Source of the DNA: Candidatus Zhuqueibacterota bacterium RBG_16_48_16
GTDB lineage: Bacteria > Zhuqueibacterota > Zhuqueibacteria > Residuimicrobiales > Sediminimicrobiaceae
Assembly (NCBI GenBank): GCA_001771235.1
Contig: METF01000110.1
Location: 1 to 7,743, forward strand
DNA length: 7,743 bases
Direction: 5' to 3'
Within the stretch, counting starts at the first letter, position 1. Each line of letters starts with the position of its first letter. The position numbers and the translations under genes were made by a program. Positions 5,349 through 7,743 of this stretch are shown one piece after another. The notes below the pieces were generated by a model that saw only the letters and a list, made by a program, of their open reading frames with translations, was not told the origin of the DNA and did no database searches.

Positions 5349-5364
5349 AGGGTGCAAGCACCCT
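5349..5364. repeat. Short perfect inverted repeat
   Basis: AGGGTG (5349-5354) and CACCCT (5359-5364) around a CAAG tetraloop form a compact hairpin. Only three T residues follow, so at best it is a weak terminator. Function is unknown. Confidence 0.5.
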
Positions 5365-5595
5365 TTGATGAGGGGAAAATGTTAATGACTTTAATGGTTA
5401 ATGTGCTGAATGAAAAACTTATCGCCCCCCAGGCGCATTAGCAAAGAAGTGGAGTAGAAGGAGGTTCCGCCTGGTGAGGCATTAAGACGAATGACTTGCC
5501 AACATATCTTGTCCTCATATTCCTGTCGTTTCGAACTACGATTGTGAAACTCGATGCTTTTTGGCAAAGTTCCGCGATAGAAAGGAATTTTTATT

Positions 5596-5629
5596 ATAAC
5601 AAGAATTCATTTATCAGATTTCTTGTTAT
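5596..5629. repeat. 10-bp perfect inverted repeat upstream of the methyltransferase
   Basis: ATAACAAGAA (5596-5605) and TTCTTGTTAT (5620-5629) are exact reverse complements with a 14-bp gap. The arm centres are 24 bp apart, about two helical turns, which would suit a dimeric repressor as well as an RNA hairpin. Confidence 0.6.
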
Positions 5630-5641
5630 TCATACAAACGA

Positions 5642-5676
5642 TTCGGCAGCCGGGCACCTTCTGTCGAACTGCCGAA
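5642..5676. repeat. 8-bp perfect inverted repeat upstream of the methyltransferase
   Basis: TTCGGCAG (5642-5649) and CTGCCGAA (5669-5676) are exact reverse complements separated by 19 bp, ending 50 bp before the ATG at 5727. It follows the previous inverted repeat by 12 bp. Confidence 0.5.
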
Positions 5677-5726
5677 ATATGATTGTGACACATCATTGCC
5701 CGATTTATAACAAAATGGAGATCAGC

Positions 5727-6371
5727 ATGCAATTAAAAGCCATTTTATATTTCCTCGCTATTTTCCTGCTCTTTGTTTCAATGCGCCCGTTGACGGAAAA
5801 GGAGCAACAAAACATCGATCAAAAAGTGAGATCATTTCTCGACAGCCGCAAAAGCCAATGGGATGATATGAATGTACCCGAAGCTGACGGCCAGGTGCTG
5901 TACAATCTCATCATCAGGAACAATTACAAAAACGCTTTGGAGATCGGCACCTCGACGGGTCACTCAGCCCTATGGATTGCCTGGGCTTTGAGTAAAACCG
6001 GCGGCAAGCTGATCACCATAGAAATCAACGAAAGACGCTATAAAGAAGCGTTGGAGAATTTCAAGCAGGCTGGGGTCGCGGACTATATCGACGCGCGCCT
6101 GGACGATGCCCACCAACTGGTCAAAGAGCTGGAAGGCCCGTTTGATTTTGTCTTTTCCGATGCCGACAAAGACTGGTATACCAATTATTTCAAAGATATT
6201 TTTCCCAAGCTTCAAGTCGGCGGCTGCTTTACAGCGCATAACGTTTCCAACACGGGATTATATGGCATAAGGGATTTTCTCAGCCACCTCGATTCGCTAA
6301 AAAATGTCGAAACCACGATCGACCGCTCCAGCCGCTCGGGTATCTCGATAAGCTACAAGAGATCGGAATAA
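5727..6371 (+). CDS. SAM-dependent O-methyltransferase with N-terminal membrane anchor or signal
   Basis: A 214-residue class I methyltransferase of the COMT/caffeoyl-CoA type (methyltransferase family 3). The SAM-binding glycine loop is LEIGTSTGHS (71-80), the ribose-binding acid is E99 in LITIEINE, and SDADKDWY (144-151) supplies D145/D147 on the metal and active-site strand. The next metal motif, normally DN, reads HN (H171-N172), so one metal ligand is exchanged. Residues 4-18 (KAILYFLAIFLLFVS) form a hydrophobic segment after a lysine, so the enzyme is probably membrane-anchored or exported, unusual for a SAM-dependent enzyme. The ATG at 5727 is preceded at 6-nt spacing by GGAG (5717-5720). 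An in-frame ATG at 5715 is possible, and the frame is open back to 5496 but without family-like sequence. The substrate is unknown. Confidence 0.85.
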   Translation: MQLKAILYFLAIFLLFVSMRPLTEKEQQNIDQKVRSFLDSRKSQWDDMNVPEADGQVLYNLIIRNNYKNALEIGTSTGHSALWIAWALSKTGGKLITIEINERRYKEALENFKQAGVADYIDARLDDAHQLVKELEGPFDFVFSDADKDWYTNYFKDIFPKLQVGGCFTAHNVSNTGLYGIRDFLSHLDSLKNVETTIDRSSRSGISISYKRSE

Positions 6372-6447
6372 TGAGTATTCAAACCACTTCCCAGACCCAA
6401 GCAGTCCAATTCAGAATTATTTGTCGGGTTATGGGAAAAGTAAAAAA

Positions 6448-6535
6448 GTTTGTAGTCCAGCCTTCAGGCTGAAATTAGCAAGCCACGTGGGATGTTTGCT
6501 ATCCAACGTGGCAAGCTAAAGCTTGAACTACAAAC
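6448..6535. repeat. BIME-like cloverleaf palindrome of two inverted GTAG-REP units
   Basis: The outer stem is GTTTGTAGT (6448-6456) with ACTACAAAC (6527-6535). Inside are three hairpins: CAGCC-TTCA-GGCTG (6458-6471), GCCACGTGGGAT with ATCCAACGTGGC (6482-6493/6501-6512, one mismatch) and CAAGC-TAAA-GCTTG (6512-6525). Each end shows the REP layout, a GTAG tetranucleotide followed by a short palindrome, in opposite orientation, which is how bacterial interspersed mosaic elements are built. Such units are mobilised by RAYT (Y1-type) transposases encoded elsewhere; none is in this window. As RNA it could protect or end the methyltransferase transcript. Confidence 0.75.
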
Positions 6536-6574
6536 AAGAAACCCAACACGTACTTATGAAATGGAGTACTGAGG

Positions 6575-7743
6575 TTGACGGACCATCGCAACGTACTGCG
6601 GCGAAGGCTTGGCCTTTTCCCTGTTACAAATATTGTCATCGCCAATATGGTGGGGGCCGGCATCTTCACCACCTCCGGGCTTTTAATGGCAGACCTCGGC
6701 GACCCCCTGCTCATGTTACTGTTGTGGATGGCGGGCGGCATCGTTGCGCTCTGCGGCGCGTTGAGTTATGGCCAACTGGGCGCGGCCATGCCCCAGGCGG
6801 GCGGCGAGTATTATTTCCTGTCGCGACTCTACCACCCGCTGTTCGGCTTTCTCAGCGGCTGGGTCTCTTTCGTCGTCGGCTTTTCGGCGCCCATCGCCGC
6901 GTCGGCCATCGGCTGCAGCGAATACCTCGCACGCGCGTTTCCGTCTCTTTTTTTAATGAACGGCGATGCGACAACAGCCTCGGCCTTGATTGCAAAAAAG
7001 GTGGTGGCCATACTCATCATCCTGGCGTTCACCTCCATCCATTATCGCGGCATGAAATTGGGTGCCAGAGTTCAGAATGTCCTGACGATCTTGAAAGTCG
7101 GCTTGATTCTTTTTCTGGTGTTTTCCGGTTTTATTTTCGGCAAAGGGGATATTAGCCATTTGAGCAGCGGCATTCATGCCGAGTTATCATTCACCGGCTG
7201 GAAGAGCATGGGCCTGTCGCTGCTATGGATCATGTTTGCCTATAGCGGCTGGAACGCTGCAACTTATATTGGATCTGAGGTCAAAGAACCCCGTAAAAAT
7301 GTGCCGCTCTCGCTGGTTTTAGGCACCCTGGCTGTTATCGTCTTGTATATCCTGCTCAATGTATTTTATCTTTATGCCATCCCTCCGGATGACATGAAAG
7401 GTGTCATCTCCATTGGCGGCCTGGCTGCCGGGCGGGCATTTGGCGGCGCAGCGGAGAATGTGCTGTCGCTTCTCATCGCTTTCGCTCTTTTTTCATCGCT
7501 CAGCGCTTTTATCATTCTCGGCCCGCGGGTCTATTACGCCATGGCCAAAGATGGCCATTTTTTCAACTTTGTCGCTTCAGTGCACCCCCGCTTCAATGTG
7601 CCCCACAAGGCGGTCATTCTTCAGGCCATCATCGCCGTCATTATGGTGCTCTCCGGCTCTTTCGATCAGATCCTCACGTATATGGGATTTTCCCTGGGGA
7701 TATTTCCCATCCTCGCCGTTTTGGGCGTTTTCAAATTAAGGCG
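6575..7743 (+). CDS. APC-superfamily amino-acid permease, N-terminal part (runs off the right edge)
   Basis: About 389 codons are visible with no stop, so the 3' end is outside the window. The protein opens with LRRRLGLFPVTNIVIANMVG and then AGIF, the classic APC first helix with its broken GAGIF motif. Further helices follow, including PQAGGEYYFL in the second-third helix region, and a sixth-helix-type segment WIMFAYSGWNAATYIG then SEVKEPRKNVP, the signature of the LAT/APA-like branch. The family imports or exchanges amino acids using a proton gradient or antiport. No ATG precedes the first helix. TTG 6575 is the best start: GGAG (6563-6566) sits 8 nt before it, and an in-frame stop at 6557-6559 limits the choice; CTG 6569 or 6596 are alternatives. 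The gene begins 39 bp after the BIME-like repeat. The substrate cannot be told. Confidence 0.88.
   Translation, partial: MTDHRNVLRRRLGLFPVTNIVIANMVGAGIFTTSGLLMADLGDPLLMLLLWMAGGIVALCGALSYGQLGAAMPQAGGEYYFLSRLYHPLFGFLSGWVSFVVGFSAPIAASAIGCSEYLARAFPSLFLMNGDATTASALIAKKVVAILIILAFTSIHYRGMKLGARVQNVLTILKVGLILFLVFSGFIFGKGDISHLSSGIHAELSFTGWKSMGLSLLWIMFAYSGWNAATYIGSEVKEPRKNVPLSLVLGTLAVIVLYILLNVFYLYAIPPDDMKGVISIGGLAAGRAFGGAAENVLSLLIAFALFSSLSAFIILGPRVYYAMAKDGHFFNFVASVHPRFNVPHKAVILQAIIAVIMVLSGSFDQILTYMGFSLGIFPILAVLGVFKLR

Larger units (their letters stand above)
5165..5726. other. 562-bp region without a supported gene
   Basis: All frames are broken at intervals. The longest plus-strand readable stretches (for example about 5320-5440, ending LNEKLIAPQAH and a stop) have no family resemblance. 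The region holds three inverted repeats: 5349-5364, 5596-5629 and 5642-5676. AAGGAGG at 5458-5464 is not followed by a useful start codon. It may be a decayed gene plus regulatory DNA for the divergent neighbours. A weak TTGTGA-17-TATAAC pair (5683-5711) lies just before the methyltransferase start. Confidence 0.45.

Noticed and set aside
5496..5726. 77-residue N-terminal extension of the methyltransferase
   Set aside because: The sequence is not family-like, runs through two palindromes, and GGAG marks the start at 5727.
6448..6535. Cloverleaf fold considered as a tRNA
   Set aside because: Stem lengths, loop sequences and the lack of an anticodon or T-loop consensus do not fit a tRNA; the GTAG palindromes fit a REP/BIME.
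6523..7155. 210-codon plus-strand frame over the permease start
   Set aside because: It starts inside the palindromic repeat and is a His/Arg/Pro-rich shadow of the permease, whose own frame is continuously open with APC motifs.
7401..7739. 112-codon plus-strand frame inside the permease
   Set aside because: Ser/Pro-rich alternative frame of the permease; no independent start signal.

Overview
The window is a bacterial chromosome segment from a Gram-negative organism. The OmpA-type, peptidoglycan-binding outer-membrane protein that enters at the left edge shows this. The mix of genes, the mosaic palindromic repeats and the moderate GC content would fit an environmental lineage such as the FCB/KSB1-Calditrichota group or a deltaproteobacterium. 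That is only an impression: no rRNA or other marker gene is present.

Layout, left to right. (1) 2-946: the C-terminal part of a protein with two OmpA-like domains. (2) 957-1048 and 2879-2970: two copies of a 92-bp direct repeat, 88/92 identical. Each has a long hairpin followed by an intact sigma70-type promoter (TTGACA-17-TAAATT) pointing right. (3) Between the copies lies a 1.8-kb module: two small overlapping conserved hypothetical genes (1056-1301, 1294-1530) and, convergent with them, an AAA+ ATPase of the DUF4143 type (1557-2810, minus). (4) 3018-3890: a ferritin-like/VIT1 fusion protein (MbfA type), which the second repeat's promoter should drive. (5) 4005-4662: an AT-rich VapBC-like toxin-antitoxin pair with its own promoter. 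(6) 4778-5164 (minus): a small multi-pass membrane protein with a very strong Shine-Dalgarno site. (7) 5165-5726: 562 bp without a convincing gene, holding three inverted repeats. (8) 5727-6371: a membrane-anchored or secreted SAM-dependent O-methyltransferase. (9) 6448-6535: an 88-bp BIME-like cloverleaf palindrome made of two inverted GTAG-REP units. (10) 6575-7743: the start of an APC-family amino-acid permease that runs off the right edge.

The genes do not form one pathway. The window reads as core-type cell-envelope, iron and transport genes interrupted by accessory pieces: the repeat-flanked module, the toxin-antitoxin pair and palindromic repeats. The most notable structure is the duplicated hairpin-plus-promoter repeat. 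It brackets the accessory module and appears to supply promoters both to the module's gene pair, as a nearly leaderless mRNA, and to the iron-handling gene beyond it. Differences between the two hairpins all preserve base pairing.
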